DNA of 64,000 nt from Marinobacter panjinensis (GCF_005298175.1 NZ_SZYH01000001.1:2914001-2978000), one strand, 5' to 3'; positions 18,606 to 27,297 are shown, counted from the stretch's first letter. The notes: generated by a model from the letters alone, not told the origin. A program made the numbers and translations.

Positions 18606-19550
18606 ATGACGATGAAAAATCGGGTCTTTTTGGTGGTGTCTGTGTTACTTCTGGCGACCGCTCGCCTGGGCCTGGCCCAGGAGAAAAACGGGTTTGATCT
18701 GAGCAATGCGCTGATACCGGTGGATGAGATTCTCAGTGGCGGGCCGCCCCGAGACGGCATCCCTTCAATTGATAATCCGAAATTTGAGCCCGCGGACGGG
18801 ACGTTGCCCTGGCGGGGAGATGACCTGGTCATGACCTATGATCATGAGCAAAAACGCTATGCGTTTCCCATCGGTATTCTGAACTGGCACGAAATCGTCA
18901 ATCACGAATCAGATGGGAAGCCAGTGCTCATTACTTTTTGTCCGCTGTGCGGCACCGGTATGGCGTTTGATCCGGTGGTGAACGGCCGTCATCTGACATT
19001 CGGGGTTTCTGGCCTGCTCTATAACAGTGACCTGTTGATGTACGATCACCAGACGGAATCGCTCTGGTCGCAGATCGAAGGGCGTGCCATTTCCGGTCCG
19101 CTGGCGGGTACAGAACTGGAGCCGGTGGCGATTCGCCATGAGCTCTGGCAGAAGTGGCGGGACCGGGTCGGTGACGGTGGGCGAGTGCTTTCCACCGATA
19201 CCGGCCATCGCCGGAATTACCGTCAGTCACCCTATGGCGACTACGACCACTCAGAACGGCTGTACTTCCCGGTGTCCAGTACCAGCCGGAAATATCATCC
19301 GAAAACCTGGGTGCTGGGCTGGACCCATAACGGTGAAAGCAAGGCGTGGCCTTTCCCGGAGCTTGCAGAGCATGGTGGCCGGGTGCTTGAGGACCGGATA
19401 GGCGGCAAGGCAGTCAGCATTCACTATGATCCTGATGTGCCCTCCGCCGAGCTGCACGACGAGTCCGGCAAATTACTTCCAGCCACACGGGCCTTCTGGT
19501 TTGCCTGGTATACCTTCCATCCGGAAACAAAGATATTTGAAGCGGATTAG
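18606..19550 (+). CDS. DUF3179 domain secreted protein
   Basis: The product has 314 residues starting at MTMKNRVF (GGGGAGGAAA upstream; the longer frame adds 84 residues that do not look coding). A signal peptide ends near LGLAQ. The DUF3179 body shows PVDEILSGGPPRDGIPSIDNPKF, GILNWHEIVNH, the Cys pair in PVLITFCPLCGTGMAFD, then FGVSGLLYNSDLLMYDHQTESLWSQ and AWPFPEL. The CPLCG motif could bind metal or be redox-active. Its function is unknown. It converges with the anti-sigma/sigma pair. Confidence 0.88.
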   Translation: MTMKNRVFLVVSVLLLATARLGLAQEKNGFDLSNALIPVDEILSGGPPRDGIPSIDNPKFEPADGTLPWRGDDLVMTYDHEQKRYAFPIGILNWHEIVNHESDGKPVLITFCPLCGTGMAFDPVVNGRHLTFGVSGLLYNSDLLMYDHQTESLWSQIEGRAISGPLAGTELEPVAIRHELWQKWRDRVGDGGRVLSTDTGHRRNYRQSPYGDYDHSERLYFPVSSTSRKYHPKTWVLGWTHNGESKAWPFPELAEHGGRVLEDRIGGKAVSIHYDPDVPSAELHDESGKLLPATRAFWFAWYTFHPETKIFEAD

Positions 19551-19576
19551 CAGCAGGGCTCAGGACTGGAGGGGGA

Positions 19577-19837
19577 TCACTCGGGATTGCGGTTTCCCGT
19601 GTTCCGCGCATTCAGTGAATCGGCAACGCGTTCTTCGATTCGGCGAAGGAACTCTTCGTCCAACTTCTGGCTGGAGTGGGCTTGCATCAGTGCGGTGCTG
19701 GCGCGAAGGTTACCGATAAACGAGCGGCAGTACCTGCACATCATCAGATGCATTTTTACCGACAGCTTTTGAGCTGTGCCCAGCTCATCATCAATGTAGT
19801 CACTGGCAATCCTGGCCAGATCCCGGCACATCAGCAT
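19577..19837 (-). CDS. Zinc-finger (ZAS) anti-sigma factor
   Basis: The product has 86 residues. The N-terminal HxxxCxxC signature of zinc-associated anti-sigma domains is visible (H30-LMM-C34-RY-C37), with C4 as a possible fourth ligand. The remaining helices (SSQKLDEEFLRRIEERVADSL) lack a membrane span, so it is a soluble anti-sigma factor. Its ATG lies inside the end of the ECF sigma gene (seven-base overlap), giving translational coupling and equal synthesis. Such factors usually release sigma upon a redox or metal signal; the signal is not known here. Confidence 0.82.
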   Translation of the reverse strand: MLMCRDLARIASDYIDDELGTAQKLSVKMHLMMCRYCRSFIGNLRASTALMQAHSSQKLDEEFLRRIEERVADSLNARNTGNRNPE

Positions 19838-20451
19838 TCGCCCGTCTCCTGAAAGGTTTCCACCATAAGAAATATTTTCTGCCTGGCACGGTGTAAAAGT
19901 ACACGAAGATTAGAGGCACTGACATCCAGAAGGTTACACACGTCATCGGATTTATGCTGGTGGGCTTCGTAAAGCATCAGGGCGGATCGTTGTGTTTCCG
20001 GGAGCCTGGCAAGATGCTGATCCAGGCAGTCGCTCAGTGCACCATTTTCCATGAGTGACTCGGCATCCTCATGGAATCTCAGGCTCGGCGGCGTTGCCCA
20101 GCGGCCGTTCGGGCGAAAGCGGCTTGCCAATTCGGGATCCAGGGCTTCGGAAAAGTCAGCGCTGACTTCCCGTTTGTGTTTTCTGAGGTGGTTCTTGGCC
20201 CGGTTGGCCACAATTCGGTGCAACCAGGTTTTCAGCCCTGACCGGCCTTCAAAATTCTGAATCGCATCGATGACGGTCACCCAGCAATCCTGCACGGTTT
20301 CCTCGGCAGAAGCCTTGTCAAGGTAATAGCTGGCGACTGCCATCATGCCGGGCGTATAGAGACGGACCGCCTTCTGAAAATCGGCTTCGCTTCCGGATTT
20401 CAGGCCCTGAATCAGGATATCTTCATCAGACTGATGCGTTGCGGTTTCCAT
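19831..20451 (-). CDS. ECF-type RNA polymerase sigma factor
   Basis: The product has 206 residues. Region 2 reads DFQKAVRLYTPGMMAVASYYLDKASAEETVQDCWVTVIDAIQNFEGRSGLKTWLHRIVANRAKNHLRK. Region 4 reads CLDQHLARLPETQRSALMLYEAHQHKSDDVCNLLDVSASNLRVLLHRARQKIFLMVE. This is the two-domain ECF layout, with the cognate anti-sigma gene overlapping downstream. It is divergent from the VTT-flavoprotein gene; the 209-base spacer is a natural place for its target promoter, but no consensus could be verified by eye. Confidence 0.9.
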   Translation of the reverse strand: METATHQSDEDILIQGLKSGSEADFQKAVRLYTPGMMAVASYYLDKASAEETVQDCWVTVIDAIQNFEGRSGLKTWLHRIVANRAKNHLRKHKREVSADFSEALDPELASRFRPNGRWATPPSLRFHEDAESLMENGALSDCLDQHLARLPETQRSALMLYEAHQHKSDDVCNLLDVSASNLRVLLHRARQKIFLMVETFQETGEC

Positions 20452-20660
20452 TCCGTATACCCCCGGGACATCTGCGTTAGAGCGTTGTTATAAAGATGTG
20501 ATTGGACATCCAGAACCGCCTGGTCAATGGTATGTCCATGTTTGACATGAATAGTTCCGGCGTAAGTGAGCAATTGTTCAAAATAATTCTGGACGTAAGC
20601 CGGTGTAACATCCAGCGTTTGGCCGTGTCTTTCTGGGCAACCTGTTTTATTTCTTAACGG

Positions 20661-22862
20661 ATGGATTCTGACATGAACTCGAAAAAGCTCATTCTGCTTG
20701 TCGCTATCGGTGCTGTGGTTGCACTGTTTATCGGCTTCGGCGGCCCGGAGATACTGACGCTGGAAAACTTGCAGAAGCACCAGTCATCCATTGAGCAATG
20801 GATCAGTCAGAATCTGTTGGTCGCAGTGCTCGGTTTTTCCGCCATCTATGTGGTTGTCACTGCGCTGTCACTTCCTGGCGCAGCGATTATGACTCTGGCC
20901 GGCGGCGCCTTTTTTGGCAACATTTACGGACTGATTGCGGTGTCTGTAGCTTCGACTGTCGGTGCCTCTCTCGCGTTCCTGGTGGCCAGATTCCTGATGC
21001 GGGACACCCTGCGGAAAAAATACGCGGAAACAGTCGCCAGAATGGACCGGGGCATCGAAAAAGACGGGGCATTCTACCTGGCGACCCTGAGATTGGTTCC
21101 GGTGTTCCCCTTCTTCCTGATTAACCTGGCCATGGGCCTGACAGCCATGAAGCTGAAGACCTACGCGCTGGTGAGTTGGGTTGCCATGCTGCCCGGTACG
21201 TTCGTTTACGTGAACGCGGGCACGCAGCTGTCCAAAATCGAGTCCACGGGTGACATCCTTTCTGCCGATCTGTTGCTGTCGTTCGCTCTGCTGGGCCTGT
21301 TCCCGTTGATTGCCAAGTTTATTGTCGGTTTTATTCGCAAGCGCCGGGTGTATGCGGGCTGGCAGAAGCCCGAGTCGTTTGATTACAACCTGCTGGTGAT
21401 CGGTGGCGGCTCCGCCGGCCTGGTGTCGGCCTACATTGCCGCGGCGGTGAAGGCCAAAGTGGCGCTGATTGAAAAGGACAAGATGGGCGGTGACTGCCTT
21501 AACACCGGCTGCGTGCCTTCCAAGGCGTTGATTCGCAGTGCCAAGGCGGCGGACACCCTGCGCCACGCCAACCGGTACGGGCTGGAGTCCGTACCGGTAA
21601 AAGGCTCGTTTAAAAACATCATGAACCGTGTCCACGAGGTCATTGCCAAGGTGGAGCCCCATGACTCGCCAGAGCGTTATCGTAAACTGGGCGTGGACTG
21701 CATCTCTGGCACGGCCAGTTTCGTATCGCCCTGGGAACTGGAAGTGGTTCATAACGACGGCCGCACCGAACGCCTGACGGCCCGCAGCATTGTGGTTGCC
21801 ACCGGTGGAAAACCGGCAGTCCCGCCGATTCCCGGGCTGGCCGAAATGGCGCCGCTGACTTCCGATAACCTGTGGTCGCTGGACACCCGGCCGGACCGGT
21901 TGCTGGTGCTTGGCGGTGGCCCCATCGGCTCTGAACTGGCCCACGCCTTTGCGCGTCTTGGCAGCAAGGTAACCCAGGTGGAAATGGGTGAGCGGCTGTT
22001 GGCGAAGGAAGACGGTGATGTCTCCGAGGTGATTCGGAAGCAGTTTGAACTGGACGGCATCGACGTGAGATTGAACCATGCCGCCAGAGAGTTTGCTGTC
22101 GAGGACGGAGAAAAAGTGGCGTACTGCGAGTACGACGGCGAACGCGTCAGAATCCCGTTCGATCAGGTTCTGGTGGCGGTTGGCCGCGCGGCCAACACCA
22201 GGGGACTGGGGCTTGAAAAAATCGGGGTCGAAACCCTTCCCAATGGCACCGTGCCGGTGGAGCAAGACATGAGCATGCGCTTCCCTAACGTATTTGCTTG
22301 CGGCGATGTGGCGGGCCCTTACCAGTTTACCCATGCCGCAGCCCACCAGGCCTGGTACGCAGCGGTGAATGGTCTGTTTGGCCAGTTCAAACGCTTTCGG
22401 GTCGATTACCGGGTGATGCCCTGGGTAACCTTTACCTCGCCGGAAGTGGCCAGGGTTGGGCTGAGTGAGGCGGAAGCCAGGGAAAAGGGCGTTGCTTGTG
22501 AGGTCACCCGTTACGGCCTGGATGACCTGGATCGTGCCATTGCCGAAAGCGAGGACTATGGCTTCATCAAGGTGCTGACGCCTCCGGGTAAGGACAAGAT
22601 TCTGGGCGTTGTGGTGGTTGGCATGCATGCCGGCGAAATCCTGGCGGAATTTACCCTGGCGATGAAGCATGGCCTGGGCCTCAACAAGATCCTGGGCACC
22701 ATCCACCCCTACCCGACCTGGAACGAATCCGCCAAATTCGCTGCCGGTGAGTGGAAGCGTGAACATGCACCACAGGGTATTCTCAGGCTGCTTGAGAAAC
22801 TTCATGGCTGGCGCCGTGGCAAGCAGTCACGCAACAACGCCGGAAGTGAAGTAACAACGTAA
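20661..22862 (+). CDS. Fused VTT membrane domain and FAD disulfide oxidoreductase
   Basis: The product has 733 residues. Residues 1-230 form a TVP38/TMEM64 (VTT) membrane domain with about six hydrophobic segments (ALSLPGAAIMTLAGGAFFGNIYGLIAV; LRLVPVFPFFLINLAMGLT). From D241 a class-I pyridine nucleotide-disulfide oxidoreductase follows: FAD motif GGGSAG (248-253), redox pair C279-LNTG-C284, NAD motif LGGGPIGSELA, FAD motif FACGDVAGP and C-terminal HPYPTWNES in place of the usual HxHPT. It resembles mercuric reductase/dihydrolipoamide dehydrogenase without the mercury-binding tails. MNSKK four codons in is an alternative start. A radical SAM gene lies 33 bases downstream. A membrane-tethered dithiol reductase is inferred; the substrate is unknown. 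Confidence 0.88.
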   Translation: MDSDMNSKKLILLVAIGAVVALFIGFGGPEILTLENLQKHQSSIEQWISQNLLVAVLGFSAIYVVVTALSLPGAAIMTLAGGAFFGNIYGLIAVSVASTVGASLAFLVARFLMRDTLRKKYAETVARMDRGIEKDGAFYLATLRLVPVFPFFLINLAMGLTAMKLKTYALVSWVAMLPGTFVYVNAGTQLSKIESTGDILSADLLLSFALLGLFPLIAKFIVGFIRKRRVYAGWQKPESFDYNLLVIGGGSAGLVSAYIAAAVKAKVALIEKDKMGGDCLNTGCVPSKALIRSAKAADTLRHANRYGLESVPVKGSFKNIMNRVHEVIAKVEPHDSPERYRKLGVDCISGTASFVSPWELEVVHNDGRTERLTARSIVVATGGKPAVPPIPGLAEMAPLTSDNLWSLDTRPDRLLVLGGGPIGSELAHAFARLGSKVTQVEMGERLLAKEDGDVSEVIRKQFELDGIDVRLNHAAREFAVEDGEKVAYCEYDGERVRIPFDQVLVAVGRAANTRGLGLEKIGVETLPNGTVPVEQDMSMRFPNVFACGDVAGPYQFTHAAAHQAWYAAVNGLFGQFKRFRVDYRVMPWVTFTSPEVARVGLSEAEAREKGVACEVTRYGLDDLDRAIAESEDYGFIKVLTPPGKDKILGVVVVGMHAGEILAEFTLAMKHGLGLNKILGTIHPYPTWNESAKFAAGEWKREHAPQGILRLLEKLHGWRRGKQSRNNAGSEVTT

Positions 22863-22895
22863 ATCAAACTGAATCACCGCAAACACGGAGCAGCT

Positions 22896-23858
22896 ATGCC
22901 CCTGACCCAAACTGCCGAGAGACGCATTCCCGCCGCAGAGGTGCTGGAGCCCCGGGCCCGCGACAGCTGGACCCACACCCGCAACGGCGACCCGCGCGGC
23001 TTTATTGACTCGGACAAGCTAAAGGAGCTGTGGATTCATACCGGCACTGCTTGCAACCTGGCCTGCCCGTTCTGCCTTGAGGGTTCACACCCCGGCGACG
23101 GTCGCATTCCGGGCATGAAGCTGAGTGACGTGAAGCCATTTATCCATGAAGCTCTGGATATGGGCGTTGAGCAGTTTTCCTTCACCGGTGGTGAGCCGTT
23201 TGTGATCCGCGATTTCATCAATATCCTGGATTATGCCAGCCACCACCGGCCGTGCTTCGTGCTCACCAACGCCACCGACCCGCTGCTGAAACGCCGCCAT
23301 CAGGTGTTGCCGCTGCTGGATAACCCTTACCCGATCCATTTCCGCGTCAGCCTGGATTTCCCCGACCGCGCCCGTCACGACGTTGACCGGGGCGAGGGCA
23401 GTTTCGACAAGGCCCTGGAAGGCATCCGCTGGCTGGTGCATCAGGGTTTCAAGGTATCCATTGCGCGCCAGACTGACCCGGATGAGCTTGTTTCCAGTGT
23501 GGAGTCCGCGTTTCGCGGCATCTTCCGTGAATGGGGCATCCCGGAAACCCTGGCGTTTACGGCCTTCCCGGACCTGGGTACGCCGGGCTCGGAGGACGGC
23601 AGCCCGGAAATCACGGAAACCTGCATGGAGAAGTACCCCACCAGGGAGGCCCGTTCCCATTTCATGTGCACTTACACGCGCATGCTGGTGAAGCGGGGTG
23701 ACCGGGTGCGGGTGTATGCCTGTACGTTGGTGGATGACGATCCGCAGTATGACCTCGGGGGGACGCTGGCGGAGAGTATGGATGAGCGGATTATGTTGCG
23801 GCATCACCGGTGTTTTTCCTGTTATCGGTTTGGGGCTAGTTGTTCTGCTCCGGGGTGA
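22896..23858 (+). CDS. Radical SAM enzyme, unknown substrate
   Basis: The product has 320 residues. The radical SAM cluster motif is CxxxCxxC (C53, C57, C60: ACNLACPFC), followed by a GGE motif (FSFTGGEPF) and strand patterns of a partial TIM barrel. The C-terminus is Cys-rich (MCTYTR, YACTLVDDD, RCFSCYRFGASC), suggesting an auxiliary iron-sulfur cluster of twitch/SPASM type. GGAG precedes the ATG. It directly follows the VTT-flavoprotein and is probably cotranscribed, which suggests the flavoprotein and the radical enzyme act in one pathway. I cannot name the product. Confidence 0.82.
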   Translation: MPLTQTAERRIPAAEVLEPRARDSWTHTRNGDPRGFIDSDKLKELWIHTGTACNLACPFCLEGSHPGDGRIPGMKLSDVKPFIHEALDMGVEQFSFTGGEPFVIRDFINILDYASHHRPCFVLTNATDPLLKRRHQVLPLLDNPYPIHFRVSLDFPDRARHDVDRGEGSFDKALEGIRWLVHQGFKVSIARQTDPDELVSSVESAFRGIFREWGIPETLAFTAFPDLGTPGSEDGSPEITETCMEKYPTREARSHFMCTYTRMLVKRGDRVRVYACTLVDDDPQYDLGGTLAESMDERIMLRHHRCFSCYRFGASCSAPG

Positions 23859-23898
23859 TTTGGTCTTTTTTTAGGACTGGTTGATGGGTATTGGCGGC

Positions 23899-23985
23899 CT
23901 GGGGGTGGTGGTTTATTTCCTTGGGAAAAAGAACTCGCTTCGCTCAGACACCTTTTTCCTGGCGGAAATAAACCACCACCCCCAG
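23899..23985. repeat. Type 1 palindromic repeat, copy A
   Basis: A perfect 22-bp inverted repeat (23899-23920 and 23964-23985) encloses a 43-base centre. The centre carries GGAAAAAG, the conserved CTCGCTTCGCTCAGACAC, then CTTTTTCC. Arms run G-rich then T-rich on the left and mirror as A-rich then C-rich on the right. It lies between the radical SAM gene and the symporter gene. The same centre recurs in copies B-E with different arms. Confidence 0.9.
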
Positions 23986-24093
23986 ACCGCGGCAAATACA
24001 CTGCCATTCGTTTGGTTAAAAGAAAAAGCGGGTTCTGACTGGGTTGCTATGCCTTAGGTGTCGGGGACGGCATGGCGACGTTGAAGACAGAGG

Positions 24094-24196
24094 CAGTGGT
24101 GGAGGGGGTTCAAAAAATGTGGAGCGCCAGGGATGGCGCGACCAAGCCCCCCATGGATGGGTTCACGGGCGTTTTTTTGAACCCCCTCCACCACTG
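24094..24196. repeat. Type 2 nested palindromic repeat, copy a
   Basis: A perfect 24-bp inverted repeat (24094-24117 and 24173-24196) encloses two smaller hairpins, GCGCCA-GGGA-TGGCGC and CCCAT-GG-ATGGG. Read on the minus strand the small hairpins have ATCCC/ATCCAT-like loops. The right arm ends a T7 run, but that run is inside the stem. It lies about 75 bases before the symporter start and 110 bases after type 1 copy A. Confidence 0.85.
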
Positions 24197-24269
24197 ACTC
24201 AGGCACCCAAGGCACGAAGTAACCGAACCAGCCCCGGATAGTAAACAAAGAACGAGGACAGAACAGACA

Positions 24270-25673
24270 ATGAATTTCACGGAAGCTTCCCTGTTTTGGG
24301 GATTTTTGGTGGTTTATGGGGCGGTGATGTATGTGTTGTCGCCCAAGAGCAAGAACGCCAATTCCTTCTACAAGGGAGCCGATGACGAAGGCAATCCGGT
24401 GGGTCAGTGGTCGCTGACGGCGAGTATTTTTATCAGCTGGATCTTTGCCAAGTCCGTTACCAATGCCGCCAACCTGGGTGCCGCTTACGGTGTGACCGGC
24501 GGGCTGGCGTATGCCAGTTACTGGCTGTCGATTCCGGTGGCCGGTTATATTATTTACCTGATTCGTACCCAGACCGGGGCCCGCAGTCTGCAGGATTTTC
24601 TGACGTCCCGTTTTGGCCGGCTTGCCAGTCTGGCGTTTGCGGCGGCGATTCTGATTCGGTTGTACAACGAGGTCTGGAGCAATACCGCGGTGGTTGGTGG
24701 TTATTTCGGGCTGCCGGGTGAGTGGGAGTACTACGGCGCAGCCATGCTGTTTACGGTGTTTACCCTGGCCTACAGCCTCAAGGGCGGTTTGCGGTCGTCG
24801 ATTTTTACCGATGTGATCCAGGCTTTTGTGTTCGTGTTCTTTGTCGGGGCGGTGCTCTTCCTGATTGTGCCGGCCAACGACACCAGTGCCCTGCTGACCA
24901 ACGGTGAGTTCAAGCTCAATGCCGGTTTTGACCTGTTGCTGGTGGCCCTTTTGCAGATGTTCAGCTATCCCTTTCATGATCCGGTGCTGACTGACCGCGG
25001 TTTCGTGAATAAGGAGAAGACCATGCTCAAGAGCTTTGTGGTGGCCGGGCTGCTGGGCTTTGTGGCGGTGTTTATCTTCAGCCTGGTGGGTGTCCATGCC
25101 CGGCTGAACGGTATTGAAGCCATGGGTAACGCGCCGGCGGCGGTGGGTCAGTCGCTGGGGCTGGCGGCGCTGTTCTTTATGAGTGTGGTGATGATGACGT
25201 CAGCCGGCTCAACGCTGGACTCCACCTTCAGTTCACTGGCCAAGTCACTGGCGGTGGATCTTCCGCGGCTGGCGAAGCGGGCGAAGGACCGGTTGCCAAG
25301 CGTGCGTGTGGGGGCGGTGATCATGATTGTGTTCGCGCTTCTGGGTAACCTGCCGATGTTCGCCGGTACTGATATTCTGAAAGCAACGACCATTTCCGGC
25401 ACCATGGTGATGGGACTGGCGCCGGTATTCCTGTTCTACGGCTTTACCCGCTGGTCACCGTGGAGTTTTCATCTGAGTTTCTGGACTGGCCTGGGATTGG
25501 GTGTGTTGCTTGCCGTGGGGCTGATCCCGGCGAGCTGGGCCATTGGTGACGGCGCCTACGCGATGCTCCTTGGGGTCAACGCCTACGGCTTCCTGATCTG
25601 TACGGCCGGCTTCTTCCTGCCGCTGGTGGCCCGCAAGCTGGCGGGGCGCTCGCTGGCGGCCGGTGAGGCCTAG
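24270..25673 (+). CDS. Sodium:solute symporter family transporter
   Basis: The product has 467 residues with about thirteen hydrophobic helices. The N-terminus MNFTEASLFWGFLVVYGAVMYVLSP, then SLTASIFISWIFAKSVTNAANLGAAYGVTGGLAYASYWLSIPVAGYIIY, SLQDFLTSRFG and the late MTSAGSTLDSTFSSLAKSLAVDL match the SSS (LeuT-fold) superfamily, with the Na2-type Ser/Thr cluster in the last motif. The substrate cannot be read from sequence. GAGGA lies upstream. A metallophosphoesterase-like gene follows after eight bases. Confidence 0.88.
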   Translation: MNFTEASLFWGFLVVYGAVMYVLSPKSKNANSFYKGADDEGNPVGQWSLTASIFISWIFAKSVTNAANLGAAYGVTGGLAYASYWLSIPVAGYIIYLIRTQTGARSLQDFLTSRFGRLASLAFAAAILIRLYNEVWSNTAVVGGYFGLPGEWEYYGAAMLFTVFTLAYSLKGGLRSSIFTDVIQAFVFVFFVGAVLFLIVPANDTSALLTNGEFKLNAGFDLLLVALLQMFSYPFHDPVLTDRGFVNKEKTMLKSFVVAGLLGFVAVFIFSLVGVHARLNGIEAMGNAPAAVGQSLGLAALFFMSVVMMTSAGSTLDSTFSSLAKSLAVDLPRLAKRAKDRLPSVRVGAVIMIVFALLGNLPMFAGTDILKATTISGTMVMGLAPVFLFYGFTRWSPWSFHLSFWTGLGLGVLLAVGLIPASWAIGDGAYAMLLGVNAYGFLICTAGFFLPLVARKLAGRSLAAGEA

Positions 25674-25681
25674 GTATTGTT

Positions 25682-26632
25682 ATGAACGAAGGCAGAAGCT
25701 GCCCCCTGGCTTATCGATATAGACCTTCCGATTTGTGCCGGGAGCCCCGCCAGGTCACCGAAGATGTGCTTTATATTATCGGCGGGCTCTACGGAAACCC
25801 ATACGCCCTCGATGAAATTGAGCGGATGGCGCTTGCAGAGGAGCGCCAGGGGCACCGGGTCAAGCTGGTCTTCAATGGCGATTTCAACTGGTTCAACGCC
25901 AGCGATACGCTGTTCAGGGAAATCAATTGCCGGGTGCTGGATCATATGGTCAGCCTGGGTAACGTGGATTATGAGCTGGCTACCCCGAGTGACGGTGCGG
26001 GCTGTGGCTGTGCCTACCCGGACTTTGTTGGCCAGGGCGTGGTCGAGCGCTCCAATCACATCATGGAGCGGCTGCAGGGAGTGGCTGGTAACCACCCGGA
26101 CATCCAGAAACGACTCCGCCTGCTGCCACGCTATCGCTGCCTGTTATTTGGAGGCCTAAAGATTTTGGTGGTGCACGGCGATCCTGAGTCCCTAGCGGGA
26201 TGGGGGCTGGCCCATGAGTCGTTTGTGGCGGGCAACGAATTGCAGCTGACGGAATGGTTTGCCGAGTCCGGTGCAGATGTGATTGCCTCCACCCACACCT
26301 GCCTGCCTGTGCTCTGGTCAGGAACGGTGGAAGAGCGCAGTCGCGTTGCGGTTAATAACGGCTCCGCGGGTATGGGTAACCTGGCGCGGGACCCGCGGGG
26401 GCTGGTTACCCGCATTGGTCTGACAAGTCCGCAGTTTGAACCTGTTGCCGGTCTTGAGCGGCGAGGGCTGAACGTATCTCTGGTGCCCGTTGCCTACGAT
26501 CTGGGAGCGTGGTTGCCACGCTTCGATCAGCTGTGGCCCGGTGGTTCGGCCGCTGCTGTGTCTTACCGGCGCCGCATCGTCGACGGTACATCCCTGACGT
26601 CAGATCGTATTGTTTTTCCTCCTGCTGTTTAA
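25682..26632 (+). CDS. Metallophosphoesterase-like protein with degenerate first motif
   Basis: The product has 316 residues. Later calcineurin-type motifs are recognisable: LVFNGDFNWF (GD), SLGNVDYEL (GN-D), ILVVHGDPES (H-GD) and ASTHTCLP (GHTH-like STHT). The expected opening DxHGN is LYGNP in the context VLYIIGGLYGNPYALDE, so the first Asp and His metal ligands are missing. Substrate hydrolysis may therefore be altered or lost. The ribosome binding site is weak and the gene starts eight bases after the symporter stop, so coupling is likely. Confidence 0.75.
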   Translation: MNEGRSCPLAYRYRPSDLCREPRQVTEDVLYIIGGLYGNPYALDEIERMALAEERQGHRVKLVFNGDFNWFNASDTLFREINCRVLDHMVSLGNVDYELATPSDGAGCGCAYPDFVGQGVVERSNHIMERLQGVAGNHPDIQKRLRLLPRYRCLLFGGLKILVVHGDPESLAGWGLAHESFVAGNELQLTEWFAESGADVIASTHTCLPVLWSGTVEERSRVAVNNGSAGMGNLARDPRGLVTRIGLTSPQFEPVAGLERRGLNVSLVPVAYDLGAWLPRFDQLWPGGSAAAVSYRRRIVDGTSLTSDRIVFPPAV

Positions 26633-26718
26633 CAGATTTGTCACTGGCGCAGGCCACAATCCGGTCTATTCTTAGAGAGTAGGCCAGCATTCCTGGCAGG
26701 GTAGTCAGTAAGCCTGAC

Positions 26719-26746
26719 TTGAAATATATTTTGTGGTCTATATAAT
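26719..26746 (+). promoter_or_regulatory. Sigma-70-type promoter for ectA
   Basis: TTGAAA (26719-26724), a 16-base AT-rich spacer and TATAAT (26741-26746) stand 35 bases before the ectA start in an otherwise GC-rich genome. This is the clearest housekeeping or stationary-phase-type promoter in the window and fits osmotically inducible expression of the ectoine genes. Confidence 0.7.
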
Positions 26747-26781
26747 TTACCGCTAACTTTTTGAGGCGAATCGATCACGTT

Positions 26782-27297
26782 ATGACATCAGAAGGCTCGA
26801 ATACCACCGCCATCAACCTCCGCACACCGGTCAAGGATGATGGCTACAGGCTCCACCAGCTGGTTGCGGAATGCCCGCCGCTGGATCCCAACTCGATCTA
26901 CTGCAACCTCCTGCAGTGTAGCCACTTTGCCGAAACCGGCGTGGCGGCGGAGATAGACGGCGATCTGGTCGGCTTTATTTCCGGTTATATTCCCCCCCAG
27001 CAGCCCGAAACCGTGTTTGTATGGCAAGTGGCCGTTCACGAGAAAGGTCGTGGGCAAGGTCTGGCCAAACGGATGCTGAAGGCGATTGTGGCCCGGGACG
27101 CGTGCAAAGACGTGACCCATATGGAAACCACCATCACCGAAGACAACGAGGCTTCCTGGGCGTTGTTCCGGTCATTTGCCCGTGACATGGGTGCTGAGCT
27201 CACCTTTCACGAGCACTTTGAGAAAGAAACCCACTTCGGCGGCAAGCACGACTCCGAATTTCTGCTCCGCATCGGGCCTTTCACGAAGCCGGCGTAG
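26782..27297 (+). CDS. ectA: L-2,4-diaminobutyrate N-gamma-acetyltransferase EctA
   Basis: The product is a 171-residue GNAT enzyme starting at MTSEGSN. It transfers acetyl from acetyl-CoA to 2,4-diaminobutyrate, the second step of ectoine synthesis. Family blocks are PVKDDGYRLHQLVAECPPLDPNSIYCNLLQCSHF, the CoA-binding WQVAVHEKGRGQGLAKRML (Q/RxxGxG/A) and METTITEDNEASWALFRSFA. A strong promoter lies just upstream and ectB follows after about 130 bases. The chosen ATG leaves an N-terminus typical of EctA. Confidence 0.95.
   Translation: MTSEGSNTTAINLRTPVKDDGYRLHQLVAECPPLDPNSIYCNLLQCSHFAETGVAAEIDGDLVGFISGYIPPQQPETVFVWQVAVHEKGRGQGLAKRMLKAIVARDACKDVTHMETTITEDNEASWALFRSFARDMGAELTFHEHFEKETHFGGKHDSEFLLRIGPFTKPA

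Noticed and set aside
20868-22805. 645-codon open frame antisense to the VTT-flavoprotein gene
   Set aside because: It lacks any domain motif, its translation is Gln/His/Arg/Gly-rich as expected from the reverse of GC-rich coding DNA, and the sense strand has clear catalytic motifs.
23899-23985. Interpretation of type 1 palindromes as rho-independent terminators
   Set aside because: Because the arms run G to T on the left and A to C on the right, neither strand has a U-run after the stem; some copies also lie inside an operon or upstream of genes.
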